This document shows positions 1 to 8,400 of a stretch of 9,184 bases of DNA, in pieces; positions within the stretch are counted from its first letter, which is position 1; each line of letters starts with the position of its first letter. Location of the stretch: NCBI GenBank assembly GCA_016302545.1, contig JAEDNK010000056.1, forward strand, positions 1-9,184, in the 5' to 3' direction. Source of the DNA: Bacillota bacterium (GTDB lineage Bacteria > Bacillota > Clostridia > Peptostreptococcales > Anaerovoracaceae). Under the pieces are notes generated by a model that did not search any database, had not been told where the DNA came from, and saw nothing but the letters and a program-made list of their open reading frames with translations. Both the position numbers and the translations under genes were made by a program.

Positions 1-540
1 AAGGAAACGGAAAGCTTTCTCAGGACCTTTTTAAGCATTACCCAGCCGAAGCGCATACTGGAAATCGGCTGTGCCGTAGGATATTCCGCAATGTTTTTTG
101 CTGCTGTTACGGGAGCGGAGGTGGTTACCGTTGAAAAAGACCACGAGATGGCGGAAAAAGCAGTAGAAAACATAAAAAGGCTGGGCTATGAGGAAAGCAT
201 TCGCATAATAGAAGCTGATGGCGAGGAGGGTGTCAACCTGCTTTATGAGCAGGGTGAGGCCCCCTTTGACGTGGTTTTCATCGATGCAGCCAAAAGCCAT
301 TACAAGCGGTTTTTAGAGGCTTCACGGAAGCTATGCAGAGAGGGAACCGTTGTAATATCGGACAATGTGCTCTTTAAGGGGCGCATAGCTTCCGACATCT
401 ACGACCCCACAGGCAAACACAAGACCAATATAAAGAAAATGCGGGAATACGTTGATTTCATAACCTCAGATCCGAGGCTGGAAACCACGATTATAGCCTG
501 CGGAGACGGAATTTCCCTAAGCAAAATCAAAGAATTATAA
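1..540 (+). CDS. trmR: SAM-dependent O-methyltransferase, TrmR/YrrM type (5'-truncated)
   Basis: The reading frame is open from base 1, so the N-terminus is missing; 179 residues are visible against roughly 215 in the family. The internal ATG at 91 is not the true start, because the SAM-binding motif lies before it. Seen: motif I EIGCAVGYS at visible residues 21-29, the acidic strand-2 motif VTVEKD, then FDVVFIDAAKSHY and the strand VVISDNVLF. Together these are the signature of class I, divalent-metal-dependent O-methyltransferases (catechol OMT-like fold), with the aspartates of IDAAK and SDN as likely metal ligands. Established: B. subtilis TrmR (YrrM) methylates 5-hydroxyuridine at tRNA position 34 to give 5-methoxyuridine, and its gene lies beside the U32 genes yrrN and yrrO. 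The U32-family gene 17 bases downstream makes the TrmR assignment more likely than a caffeoyl-CoA or small-molecule OMT, which the sequence alone cannot exclude. Cytoplasmic; no signal peptide region is visible. Confidence 0.8.
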   Translation, partial: KETESFLRTFLSITQPKRILEIGCAVGYSAMFFAAVTGAEVVTVEKDHEMAEKAVENIKRLGYEESIRIIEADGEEGVNLLYEQGEAPFDVVFIDAAKSHYKRFLEASRKLCREGTVVISDNVLFKGRIASDIYDPTGKHKTNIKKMREYVDFITSDPRLETTIIACGDGISLSKIKEL

Positions 541-557
541 TTTTCACAGGAGATTAA

Positions 558-1793
558 ATGAAAAAAATGGAACTGCTGGCTCCTGCCGGCGACATTGAAA
601 AACTTAAAATAGCTGTGCTTTACGGAGCAGATGCCGTATACTTCGGCGGAGAGACCTTTTCTCTCAGAGCCGGTGCAGGAAACATGACCCTTGAGGAAAT
701 GAAGGAGGGCATCGAATTCGCACATTCTCGCGGTGTTAAATGCTACCTTGCGCTGAACATTTTTGCTCATAATGAAGATATCGAGCCACTGCAAGATTAT
801 CTGAAGGCTATAAAGGATTTCGAAATGGATGCCTTCATAGTCAGCGATCCGGGAATTGTGGCACTGGTTCAGGAGATTATCCCACAGGCGGAGATACATC
901 TCAGCACTCAGGCCAACATGACCAACTACCGGACGGCAAAATTCTGGTATAACATGGGAGTTAAGAGGATAGTTCTGGCAAGAGAGCTTACCTTTAAGGA
1001 AATAAGAGAGCTGAGAGATAATACACCTGATGACCTTGAATTTGAAGCCTTTGTTCACGGAGCCATGTGCATTTCCTATTCCGGCAGATGTCTCCTTTCC
1101 AACTTTATGATAGAAAGAGACGCCAACAGAGGCATGTGCGCCCATCCGTGCCGCTGGAAGTATGCTCTGGTGGAGGAACAGCGTCCGGGGCAGTATTACC
1201 CTGTTGAAGAGGATGAGAGAGGCACATATATACTCAATTCCAGAGATTTATGCATGATTGAATTTATTCCGCAGCTGGCGGAATCGGGGATTGCCTCTAT
1301 AAAAATCGAGGGCAGAATGAAAAGCGTGTTTTACGTAGCCACCATTGTTTCGGCATACAGGAAAGCTCTGGATGCATATTATGCTGACCCTGAGAACTAC
1401 CTGTTTAAGGAAGAGTGGATGAGAGAGCTTAAAAAAGTCAGTCACAGAGAATTCACCACAGGTTTCTATTTCGATAAGCCTACCAACAGAGACCAGAACT
1501 ATCAGACCAGTGCCTACACAAGGGATTATACCTTTACAGGAATGGTTAAAAGCTACGACCCTGAAACCGGATACGCCATTGTAGAACAGAGAAACAAGAT
1601 GGTTATAGGTGACGAAATAGAGGTTTTCGGTCCGGGGACTGATTTCTTTGTTCAGAAGCTGACGGAAATGTATAACGAGGAAGGAGAGCCTATTGAAGCT
1701 GCGCCACATCCTCAGCAGATTTTAAAGATAAAAATGAACGAGCCTGTAAAAGAAAACTTTATGCTCAGAAAACAAAAGGAGAAAGGAAACTGA
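558..1793 (+). CDS. trhP: U32-family protein, tRNA uridine-34 hydroxylation protein TrhP (YrrO/YegQ-like)
   Basis: A full-length 411-residue protein with an AGGAG site at 548-552 placed 5 bases before the ATG. Seen: the N-terminal ELLAPAGD and ADAVYFGG motifs of the U32 TIM-barrel-like domain, the U32 signature EAFVHGAMCISYSGRCLLS at about residues 163-181, and four cysteines (C171, C178, C194, C198) spaced as in U32 proteins that carry a [4Fe-4S] cluster. A C-terminal beta-rich domain starts near residue 325. Family knowledge: although named peptidases, U32 proteins of the YegQ/YrrO group (TrhP) carry out prephenate-dependent hydroxylation of U34 in tRNA to ho5U. The adjacent methyltransferase would complete mo5U. 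B. subtilis has two paralogs, YrrN (about 310 residues) and YrrO (about 420); the length here matches YrrO or the single E. coli TrhP, and no YrrN-like gene lies between it and trmR. An alternative is another U32 subgroup (RlhA, UbiU/V), less likely given the context. Confidence 0.82.
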   Translation: MKKMELLAPAGDIEKLKIAVLYGADAVYFGGETFSLRAGAGNMTLEEMKEGIEFAHSRGVKCYLALNIFAHNEDIEPLQDYLKAIKDFEMDAFIVSDPGIVALVQEIIPQAEIHLSTQANMTNYRTAKFWYNMGVKRIVLARELTFKEIRELRDNTPDDLEFEAFVHGAMCISYSGRCLLSNFMIERDANRGMCAHPCRWKYALVEEQRPGQYYPVEEDERGTYILNSRDLCMIEFIPQLAESGIASIKIEGRMKSVFYVATIVSAYRKALDAYYADPENYLFKEEWMRELKKVSHREFTTGFYFDKPTNRDQNYQTSAYTRDYTFTGMVKSYDPETGYAIVEQRNKMVIGDEIEVFGPGTDFFVQKLTEMYNEEGEPIEAAPHPQQILKIKMNEPVKENFMLRKQKEKGN

Positions 1794-1794
1794 T

Positions 1795-3015
1795 ATGTCA
1801 AACGACCTAGGCAGCGTCCCCATGCAGACGGGGATAATTCTGTTACTTATTGCAATTCACGGAGTTTTTGTGCTAATTAACACATCACTTGGAGCTTCAG
1901 GCAGAAACAAGGAAAAGCTGGCAAGCGCCAACAAGCTTATCATACTGCTTTGTGCGGTGTTCGGAGGCTGGCTGACCTTTACAAACATCTGGAAAATAGC
2001 TGTTTTCCTGGTGCTTCTGGTATCTCTGGGACAGTATTTCCCGAGAAAAATTGCTCTGCAGCATTCAGAGGCAATAGCCGTAAAAACCCTCGCCTTTGAT
2101 GAAGCCATAGCGACCATATTGAGACCCGTTACATGGATTCTCATGTTAATAGCAGATATCCTTCTCAAAATTTTCCGCCAGAAGACCAACATTGATGACG
2201 GAGAATTCTCCGAGGAGGAGGTAATGTCTATGCTTGAGGTGGGACAGGAGACCGGTGTAATCAAAGAAGAAGGTAAAAAGATGATAAACTCCATCTTTGC
2301 CTTTGACGACAAGCTGGCTTACGAGATAATGACGCCACGGACGGATGTTTTCCTCATTGACATAGAGGACCCTGCCGAGGAGTATCTGGACGACCTTATG
2401 ACTCTCAGATATTCGAGAATTCCTGTCTGTGAAGGTGAAACGGATAACATAATAGGCATACTGAATATCAAGGATTACCTTATAAAAGCCAGAGAGGACG
2501 GCTTTGATGCGGTGGATATTAAAGCAATACTCCGAAAAGCCTATTTTGTGCCGGAAACAAAGAACATAGACTCTCTTTTCTTCGAACTGCAGAAGACAAA
2601 ACAGCAGATTGCCATCCTCATTGACGAATACGGCGGCTTCAGCGGAATCGTGACTCTTGAGGACATTATCGAGCAGGTAATGGGTGACATAGACGATGAG
2701 TACGATGAAGAGGAAGAAATTATAGACAAGGTGGATGACAACATCTATCTTGTTGATGGAGATGTGAGCCTTGACGACCTTGATGAGGAAATCGGAGTGA
2801 CGCTGGAATCTGAGAGCAGCGAAACCATAGGAGGGTTTATTATAGATATTCTGGGAGAAATTCCTGATGAGTCCGATGTGGGTAGAATTATAGAGTTTGA
2901 GAACTATCAGTTCAAAATAATGGCTATCGGAGAGCGCAGAATCGAAAGAGTAAAAATATATATTCTTGAAAAAGAAATTTCTGACGGAAAAGAAGTCGGT
3001 TCTGATACAGAATAA
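1795..3015 (+). CDS. CBS-pair/CorC_HlyC membrane protein with a shortened DUF21 (CNNM) domain
   Basis: The 406-residue protein starts one base after the trhP stop; AAAGGAA at 1782-1788 supports the ATG at 1795. Seen: hydrophobic segments at about residues 11-29, 47-61 and 66-79, LGQYFPRK at 78-85 (the family's LGE..PK motif), and a more amphipathic stretch at 110-127. A CBS pair follows, with IMTPRTDV at 178-185, YSRIPV at 206-211 and IDEYGGFSGIVTLEDIIEQV at 276-295. A strongly acidic linker (297-332) leads into a CorC_HlyC domain (about 316-392). Family knowledge: these CNNM/CorC proteins (often labelled hemolysin or magnesium/cobalt efflux) include Mg2+/Na+ exchangers, with CBS domains that bind adenine nucleotides. 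Oddity: the stretch between the first membrane segment and LGQYFPRK is about 30-35 residues shorter than usual, and the typical SxxETAL and GNN motifs are not recognisable, so transport activity is doubtful. It is probably in one operon with the two genes upstream, with no obvious shared pathway. Confidence 0.8.
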   Translation: MSNDLGSVPMQTGIILLLIAIHGVFVLINTSLGASGRNKEKLASANKLIILLCAVFGGWLTFTNIWKIAVFLVLLVSLGQYFPRKIALQHSEAIAVKTLAFDEAIATILRPVTWILMLIADILLKIFRQKTNIDDGEFSEEEVMSMLEVGQETGVIKEEGKKMINSIFAFDDKLAYEIMTPRTDVFLIDIEDPAEEYLDDLMTLRYSRIPVCEGETDNIIGILNIKDYLIKAREDGFDAVDIKAILRKAYFVPETKNIDSLFFELQKTKQQIAILIDEYGGFSGIVTLEDIIEQVMGDIDDEYDEEEEIIDKVDDNIYLVDGDVSLDDLDEEIGVTLESESSETIGGFIIDILGEIPDESDVGRIIEFENYQFKIMAIGERRIERVKIYILEKEISDGKEVGSDTE

Positions 3016-3029
3016 AACATTTTATCATG

Positions 3030-3058
3030 TTGATTTATTATGGCTTTTTTGATACAAT
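3030..3058 (+). promoter_or_regulatory. Sigma-A-type promoter for the NuoE/NuoF/fusion operon
   Basis: Seen: TTGATT (3030-3035) and TACAAT (3053-3058) separated by exactly 17 bases, i.e. 4/6 and 5/6 matches to TTGACA/TATAAT. Transcription would start near 3065, giving an AT-rich leader of about 65 bases before the ATG at 3132. The whole gap after the CBS-domain gene (3016-3131) is 116 bases. It holds a weak 5-bp inverted repeat (AACAT 3016-3020 / ATGTT 3027-3031) with no T-tract directly after it, so I do not see a convincing terminator; read-through from the upstream operon is possible. Confidence 0.65.
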
Positions 3059-3118
3059 ATAGATTGGTTTTGGTGTAATTATTTAAACTTTTTACTAATT
3101 AAACAATTTAAAATTATA

Positions 3119-3125
3119 GAGAGGT
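3119..3125 (+). promoter_or_regulatory. Ribosome binding site of the NuoE-like gene
   Basis: GAGAGGT lies 6 bases before the ATG at 3132 and is the only purine-rich site in the otherwise A/T-rich leader. It supports that ATG as the start, which keeps the cysteine-rich N-terminal tail in the protein. Confidence 0.6.
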
Positions 3126-3131
3126 ACTAGA

Positions 3132-3656
3132 ATGAGTGAGAATGTATGCAAATGCAACTGCAATTGCGCCGAAAACAGAAAAGCTCAGTTTGCTGAACTG
3201 CAGCCTGTTTTAGACCAATATGCGAAGGTGCCGGGTAGTTTGATTACTATTCTGCAGAAGGCTCAGGATATTTACGGCTATCTTTCAGTGGATACCATAA
3301 ACTACATATCCGAAGCTACGGGCATCAAGCCTGCAAAAATTTACGGTGTAGCTACTTTCTATGCACAGTTCAGACTGCAGCCTATCGGCAAATATCTTAT
3401 TATGCTTTGCCAGGGTACTGCCTGTCACGTTAACGGCTCCGAAATGATTGAGGAGGCTGTCTGTGAATATCTGAACATACAGGACGGCGAGACCACCGAG
3501 GACGGACTTTTTACACTTAACAACGTAGCATGTCTGGGCTGCTGCTCACTGGCTCCTGTTATGATGGTAAGAAGCTCCGAAGGAGATGAAACTTACGGAA
3601 ACCTTACCAAAGACAAGGTAAAGCAGATTCTCGCCGAGATACAGGAAAGAGCATAG
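3132..3656 (+). CDS. stnA: NuoE/HydC-like [2Fe-2S] subunit of an Stn-type bifurcating transhydrogenase
   Basis: A 174-residue thioredoxin-like ferredoxin subunit, close to the usual NuoE length. Seen: a helical N-terminal domain (about 18-80, with IYGVATFYAQF at 70-80, a hallmark of NuoE) and four [2Fe-2S] ligands at C93, C98, C134 and C138. Their C-x4-C-x35-C-x3-C spacing fits the family. Established: in complex I, NAD-dependent formate dehydrogenases and HydABC-type hydrogenases this subunit pairs with NuoF/HydB. In the Stn complex of Sporomusa ovata, the NuoE- and NuoF-like subunits form a bifurcating core equivalent to HydBC. The next two genes, NuoF-like and then NuoG/GltD fusion, give that composition, which is why I use stn names. 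Which letter belongs to which subunit is from memory. Oddity: residues 6-12 carry four cysteines alternating with other residues (C6, C8, C10, C12), not part of the NuoE core. Cytoplasmic. It is the first gene after a recognisable promoter. Confidence 0.88.
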   Translation: MSENVCKCNCNCAENRKAQFAELQPVLDQYAKVPGSLITILQKAQDIYGYLSVDTINYISEATGIKPAKIYGVATFYAQFRLQPIGKYLIMLCQGTACHVNGSEMIEEAVCEYLNIQDGETTEDGLFTLNNVACLGCCSLAPVMMVRSSEGDETYGNLTKDKVKQILAEIQERA

Positions 3657-3663
3657 GAGGTGA
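3655..3663 (+). promoter_or_regulatory. Perfect Shine-Dalgarno site overlapping the stnA stop codon
   Basis: AGGAGGTGA is fully complementary to the 3' end of 16S rRNA. It begins inside the TAG stop of the preceding gene and ends 5 bases before the ATG at 3669. This fixes the NuoF-like start and suggests tight translational coupling of the two subunits. Confidence 0.85.
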
Positions 3664-3668
3664 CATAG

Positions 3669-5417
3669 ATGAGAGTTGTTGTAGGCCAAGGCAGCTGCGG
3701 TATCGCTACCGGAGCTAAAAAGACCGCTGCAGAATTTGAAAGACTGATCAAGGAGAAAAACCTCGATATTAAGGTTGACATTACAGGCTGCGTAGGTACA
3801 TGCTATCTGGAACCTATTGTAGATATTTATGATGACAACGGCGAAATGACCAGATATGTCAAGGTTCAGCCGGACAAGGTAGCTGAAATCGTGGAAAGCC
3901 ACCTTGTAAACCATAAGGTATTGGAGGAACAGGCTATTTCAGAGGAAGATAAGCAGTTTGTTTCCAAACAGCAGAGAGTAGTTCTGAGAAACTGCGGCGT
4001 TATCAACCCTGAAAACATTGATGAATACATAGCTGCCGACGGATATAAGGCTATCGAAAAGGTGCTTAAAACCATGAAGCCTGAGGAAGTAATCGAAGAA
4101 ATCAAGATTTCCGGTCTGAGAGGCAGAGGCGGCGCAGGCTTCCCTACATGGTTCAAGTGGAATGCATGTAAGCAGAGTCCGGGAAATGAAAAGTATCTTG
4201 TATGCAATGCCGACGAAGGTGACCCGGGCGCATTTATGGACCGTTCCGTACTGGAAGGTGACCCTCATTCACTTCTGGAAGGTATGATTATCGGCGGATA
4301 CGCTATGGGAGCCTCCCAGGGCGTTATTTACTGCCGTGCAGAATATCCTCTGGCTATCAAGAGACTTGAAATTGCCATGGCTCAGGCAAGAGAAAAAGGC
4401 TTCCTGGGCAAGAATATCTTCGGAAGCGGCTTCGACTTCGATATTTACATCAAGGCCGGTGCAGGCGCTTTCGTATGCGGTGAGGAAACTGCTCTTATCG
4501 CTTCACTTGAAGGTGAAAGAGGTATGCCTAGACTTAAACCTCCTTTCCCTGCTGCAAAGGGATTCTGGCAGAAGCCGACAGATATTAACAACGTAGAAAC
4601 ACTTGCAAACGTTCCATGGATTATCTATAACGGCGGTGCTGCTTTCGGCGCTATGGGTACTGAGCAGTCAAAGGGTACTAAGGTATTCGCTCTTGCCGGA
4701 AAGATTAAGAAGGGTGGACTTGTTGAGGTTCCTATGGGGCTTACTTTAAGAGAAGTTATCTTCGGAATAGGCGGAGGAATTAAGAACGACAGACAGTTCA
4801 AGGCTGTTCAGATGGGCGGACCATCCGGCGGATGTATTCCTGCTGAGCTTATCGATACTCCGGTTACTTATGAAGATATCAACAAGACAGGCGCCATCGT
4901 AGGCTCCGGCGGTATGATCGTAATGGACGAGGATACCTGCATGGTAGACATGGCAAGATATTTCCTTAACTTCACCCGTGACGAATCCTGTGGTAAGTGT
5001 AACTACTGCCGTATCGGTACCAAGAGAATGCTTGAGATTCTCGAAAGAATCACAAGAGGCGAAGGACAGGACGGAGATATTGAAAAGCTGGAAGAGCTGG
5101 CAATGAAGATAAAGGACGGTTCCCTCTGCGGACTGGGTCAGACTGCTCCTAACCCTGTACTTACTACTATCAAATACTTCAGGAACGAATATGAGGACCA
5201 CATTTATAACCACAAGTGTACTGCCCACTCCTGTAAGGAGCTTATCAGCTTTAACATTACAGAGGGCTGTAAGGGATGTACCCTTTGCTCCAAGAAGTGT
5301 CCTGTGGGCGCTATCTCAGGAGAGGTTAAGGGTCAGCATGTTATAGACCAGACCAAGTGTATCAAGTGCGGCAAGTGTCTTGAAACCTGCAAGTTTGGCG
5401 CAATAGATAAAGAATAG
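3669..5417 (+). CDS. stnB: NuoF/HydB-like FMN, NADH and Fe-S subunit of an Stn-type transhydrogenase
   Basis: A 582-residue flavoprotein with the extended HydB layout rather than the shorter complex I NuoF. Seen in order: an N-terminal thioredoxin-like [2Fe-2S] domain (about 1-85, C10, C41, C45, with ITGCVGTCYLEP at 38-49); the FMN/NADH site with GLRGRGGAGFPT at 149-160, CNADEGDPGAFMDR at 179-192 and GAGAFVCGEETALI at 264-277; the N3-type [4Fe-4S] ligands C441, C444, C447 and C487; an H-x-C-x4-C motif (H515, C517, C522); and two ferredoxin-type [4Fe-4S] motifs (C534/537/540/544 and C564/567/570/574). Family knowledge: HydB-type subunits bind NADH and FMN, and the HydBC core splits electron pairs between a pyridine nucleotide and ferredoxin. 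The reaction expected for the complex is reversible: NADH plus reduced ferredoxin reduces two NADP+. The start is set by a perfect Shine-Dalgarno site. An NADP-reducing hydrogenase (HndC) role is the main alternative, but no hydrogenase catalytic gene is present here. Confidence 0.88.
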   Translation: MRVVVGQGSCGIATGAKKTAAEFERLIKEKNLDIKVDITGCVGTCYLEPIVDIYDDNGEMTRYVKVQPDKVAEIVESHLVNHKVLEEQAISEEDKQFVSKQQRVVLRNCGVINPENIDEYIAADGYKAIEKVLKTMKPEEVIEEIKISGLRGRGGAGFPTWFKWNACKQSPGNEKYLVCNADEGDPGAFMDRSVLEGDPHSLLEGMIIGGYAMGASQGVIYCRAEYPLAIKRLEIAMAQAREKGFLGKNIFGSGFDFDIYIKAGAGAFVCGEETALIASLEGERGMPRLKPPFPAAKGFWQKPTDINNVETLANVPWIIYNGGAAFGAMGTEQSKGTKVFALAGKIKKGGLVEVPMGLTLREVIFGIGGGIKNDRQFKAVQMGGPSGGCIPAELIDTPVTYEDINKTGAIVGSGGMIVMDEDTCMVDMARYFLNFTRDESCGKCNYCRIGTKRMLEILERITRGEGQDGDIEKLEELAMKIKDGSLCGLGQTAPNPVLTTIKYFRNEYEDHIYNHKCTAHSCKELISFNITEGCKGCTLCSKKCPVGAISGEVKGQHVIDQTKCIKCGKCLETCKFGAIDKE

Positions 5418-5420
5418 GGG

Positions 5421-5426
5421 AGGAGG
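5421..5426 (+). promoter_or_regulatory. Shine-Dalgarno site of the fusion-subunit gene
   Basis: AGGAGG lies 8 bases before the ATG at 5435, just after the stnB stop (5415-5417) in a 17-base gap. It decides the start and agrees with the protein beginning directly in its plant-type ferredoxin domain. Confidence 0.8.
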
Positions 5427-5434
5427 AAGACAAA

Positions 5435-8400
5435 ATGAATAAATTCAGATTAAATATCAACGGCAAAGAAGTTTTAGGCGCTTCTGGTCAGACTATTCTT
5501 GAAGTTGCCAAAGAGAATGACATTTATATTCCTACTCTTTGCTATGACGAAAGAACCAGGATTTACGGTTCCTGCGGACTTTGCATGTGCGAAGTTGAAG
5601 GAAACCCTAAGCTGTGCAAGGCTTGCGCTACGGAAATCGCACCGGGCATGGTAATCAGAACAAATACAGAAAGAGTAATCGAATCAAGAAAGACAAACCT
5701 TGAACTTTTACTTTCCAACCACGTAGGTGACTGCAGACCTCCTTGCGTACTGGCATGTCCTGCTCACACAGACTGCCAGGGCTATGTAGGCCTCATTGCC
5801 AACGGTGAATATGAAGAAGCAATCAAGCTCATAAAGGATAAGATTCCTCTGCCTGCGGCACTGGGAAGAGTATGTCCTCATCCTTGCGAAGAAGCATGCA
5901 GACGGGGACTTATCGACGAACCGATTTCAATCCAGCAGCTTAAGCGTTTTGCAGCGGACAACGACCTTGACGGAGATGCTTTCCTGCCTGAATGTGAAGA
6001 AGACACAGGTAAGAGCGTAGCCATCATCGGCGGCGGCCCTATGGGACTTTCCGCAGCATATTTCCTGAGACAGATGGGACACGCTGTAACTATTTTCGAA
6101 GCAATGCCTAAGGCAGGCGGTATGCTGAGATACGGTATCCCTGAATACAGACTTCCTAAGGCAGTTCTCGATGAAGAAATCGCTACTATCGAGGCAATGG
6201 GCGTTGAAATTATCACCAACACCAAGATTGGCGAGGATATTCCGTTTGAAACAGTTCAGGAAGATTTCGACGCAGTCCTTTTGGGCATCGGTGCATGGGT
6301 ATCCACAGGCGTAGGCTGCAAGGGCGAAGATGCTGAAGGCGTTATCGGCGGTATCGACTTCCTGAGAAAAGTTGTAAGAAACGAAGAAATCAAGCTGGGC
6401 GAAAAGGTTGCCATCGTCGGCGGCGGAAATACCGCTATGGACGCATGCAGAACTGCAGTAAGACTTGGAGCTAAGGAAGTATACAACATCTACAGAAGAA
6501 CCAAGGACGAAATGCCTGCTGACATGGTAGAAATCGAAGAAGCAGAAGAAGAAGGCGTAATCTTCAAGAACCTGACCAATCCTCTTGAAGTTATCAAGGA
6601 TGAAAAGGGTCATGTTAAGGAAGTTGTTCTTCAGGTTATGGAGCTCGGTGAACCTGACGCTTCCGGCAGAAGAAAGCCAGTTCCTGTAGAAGGAAAGACT
6701 GAAACTCTTGCCATCGACACCATGATTCTTGCCATCGGTCAGGCAGTAGACGCTTCAATCTTTGACTGTGACAAGACAAGAAAGGGTGCAATCGCATACG
6801 ACCCTGAAACCTTCATGACCAGCATACCCGGCGTATTTGCCGGCGGTGACTGCGGTAACGACAAGATTTCTATCGCTGTTGAAGCTATCGCTGATGCAAA
6901 GAAGGTATCAGACATTATAGACGCTTACCTCTACGGTGAGACAATCAAATACGAAAAGCCGTATGTAGTTGAAAGAGACGACATCACAGAAAAGACTTTC
7001 GAAGACAGAGAAAGAATGTGCAGACCTGAACTTCCTCAGCTCAGCGCAGAGGAAAGAAAAGACAACTTCACTGAGGTTATTCCTTGTGCATACACTTCAG
7101 AACAGGCTGAAGCAGAAGCGCACAGATGTCTTGAATGCGGCTGTCACGACTACTACGAATGTAAGCTTATCGACCTTGCAAACCAGTACGATGTTAAACC
7201 GGAAAGATTTGCAGGTGAAAAGCACGCTATCGAGTTCGAAGATGATCATCCGTTCATCGTAAGAGACCCTAACAAGTGTATTCTCTGCGGACTTTGCGTA
7301 AGAGTCTGCGACGAGGTTATGGGCGTAGGAGCTCTCGGACTTGTAAACAGAGGCTTCGATACAGTAGTTAAGCCTAATATGGAAAAACCGCTTGCTGAAT
7401 CCGGATGTATTTCCTGCGGTCAGTGCGTAAGCGTTTGTCCGACAGGCGCTCTTCAGGAGAGAACCACTATGATTAAGGAAACTCCTGTAAGAACTGAAGA
7501 AACTCTGACTACATGTTCATACTGCTCCGTAGGCTGCTCACTGAAGCTTGAAAGCTGCGGCGATATGCTTATCAAGGCTAACCCTGACAAGGAAGGGGCT
7601 GTTAACAAGGGCCTTATCTGCGGCAAGGGCAAGTGGGGCTTCGACTGCTCAATGCTTGAAGATAAGCTGGAAGATCCTTTCGTTAAGGAAGAGGGCAGAT
7701 TCAGAGAAGCAGATTACCACGAAGCTCTGGTACTGGTTGCAAAGAGATGCCAGACTATCGGCGCTAAGTACGGAAAGGATGCTATTGCAGTTTCAATTTC
7801 CGACAGATATACAAACGAAGAAGCCTATGCACTCAAGAAGATGGCAGAGGTTATGGGAGCGAAGGTTCTCTGCATGAACAACAGACCTAACGGACTTGAA
7901 AAGGTTCTGGGCTTCGACGCTTCTCCTAACACCATCGACGAACTGCTTTCAACCAATGTAATCTTAAAGGTTGGTTTCAAGGATGAAAACTCCAGAGTAA
8001 TCGCTCTTAAGATGAAACAGGCTGCAGAAGCAGGTGCTGAGGTTATCGACGTATGCAGCTGTGAAAACGACCTTGGATTACTTAAGGAAATCGCAAAAGC
8101 TATCGTTGACAGCGGCAAAGCTAAGAAGGCTGCAGGCTACGATGAATTCGCTGCATCCCTTGCAGATGTTAAGGTTTCAGATGAAGCTAAGGCTATTGCT
8201 GACGCTTACATGGGAGCTAAGAAGGCAATGATCGTATTCCAGCAGAATGTACTTTCTGTAGAAGCTGCTGAGCTCATCGGCGACATCGCAATGATTTCCG
8301 GTCACATCGGAACTCCTCGTGACGGTATCCTTCTGGTTAAGGCTAAGAACAACTCACAGGGTCTTGTTGACATGGGCATCACTGCCGGCAAGGAAGCTCT

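Noticed and set aside
399..1145. Long antisense reading frame (248 codons) opposite trmR and trhP
   Set aside because: It is the shadow of two genes with strong domain evidence and straddles their boundary; no recognisable motif.
3016..3031. Terminator after the CBS-domain gene
   Set aside because: Only a 5-bp A/T-rich inverted repeat with no T-tract immediately after it.
5927..6613. Antisense reading frame (228 codons) opposite the GltD module
   Set aside because: Explained by codon bias of the sense gene; Cys/Phe-rich translation with no recognisable domain.
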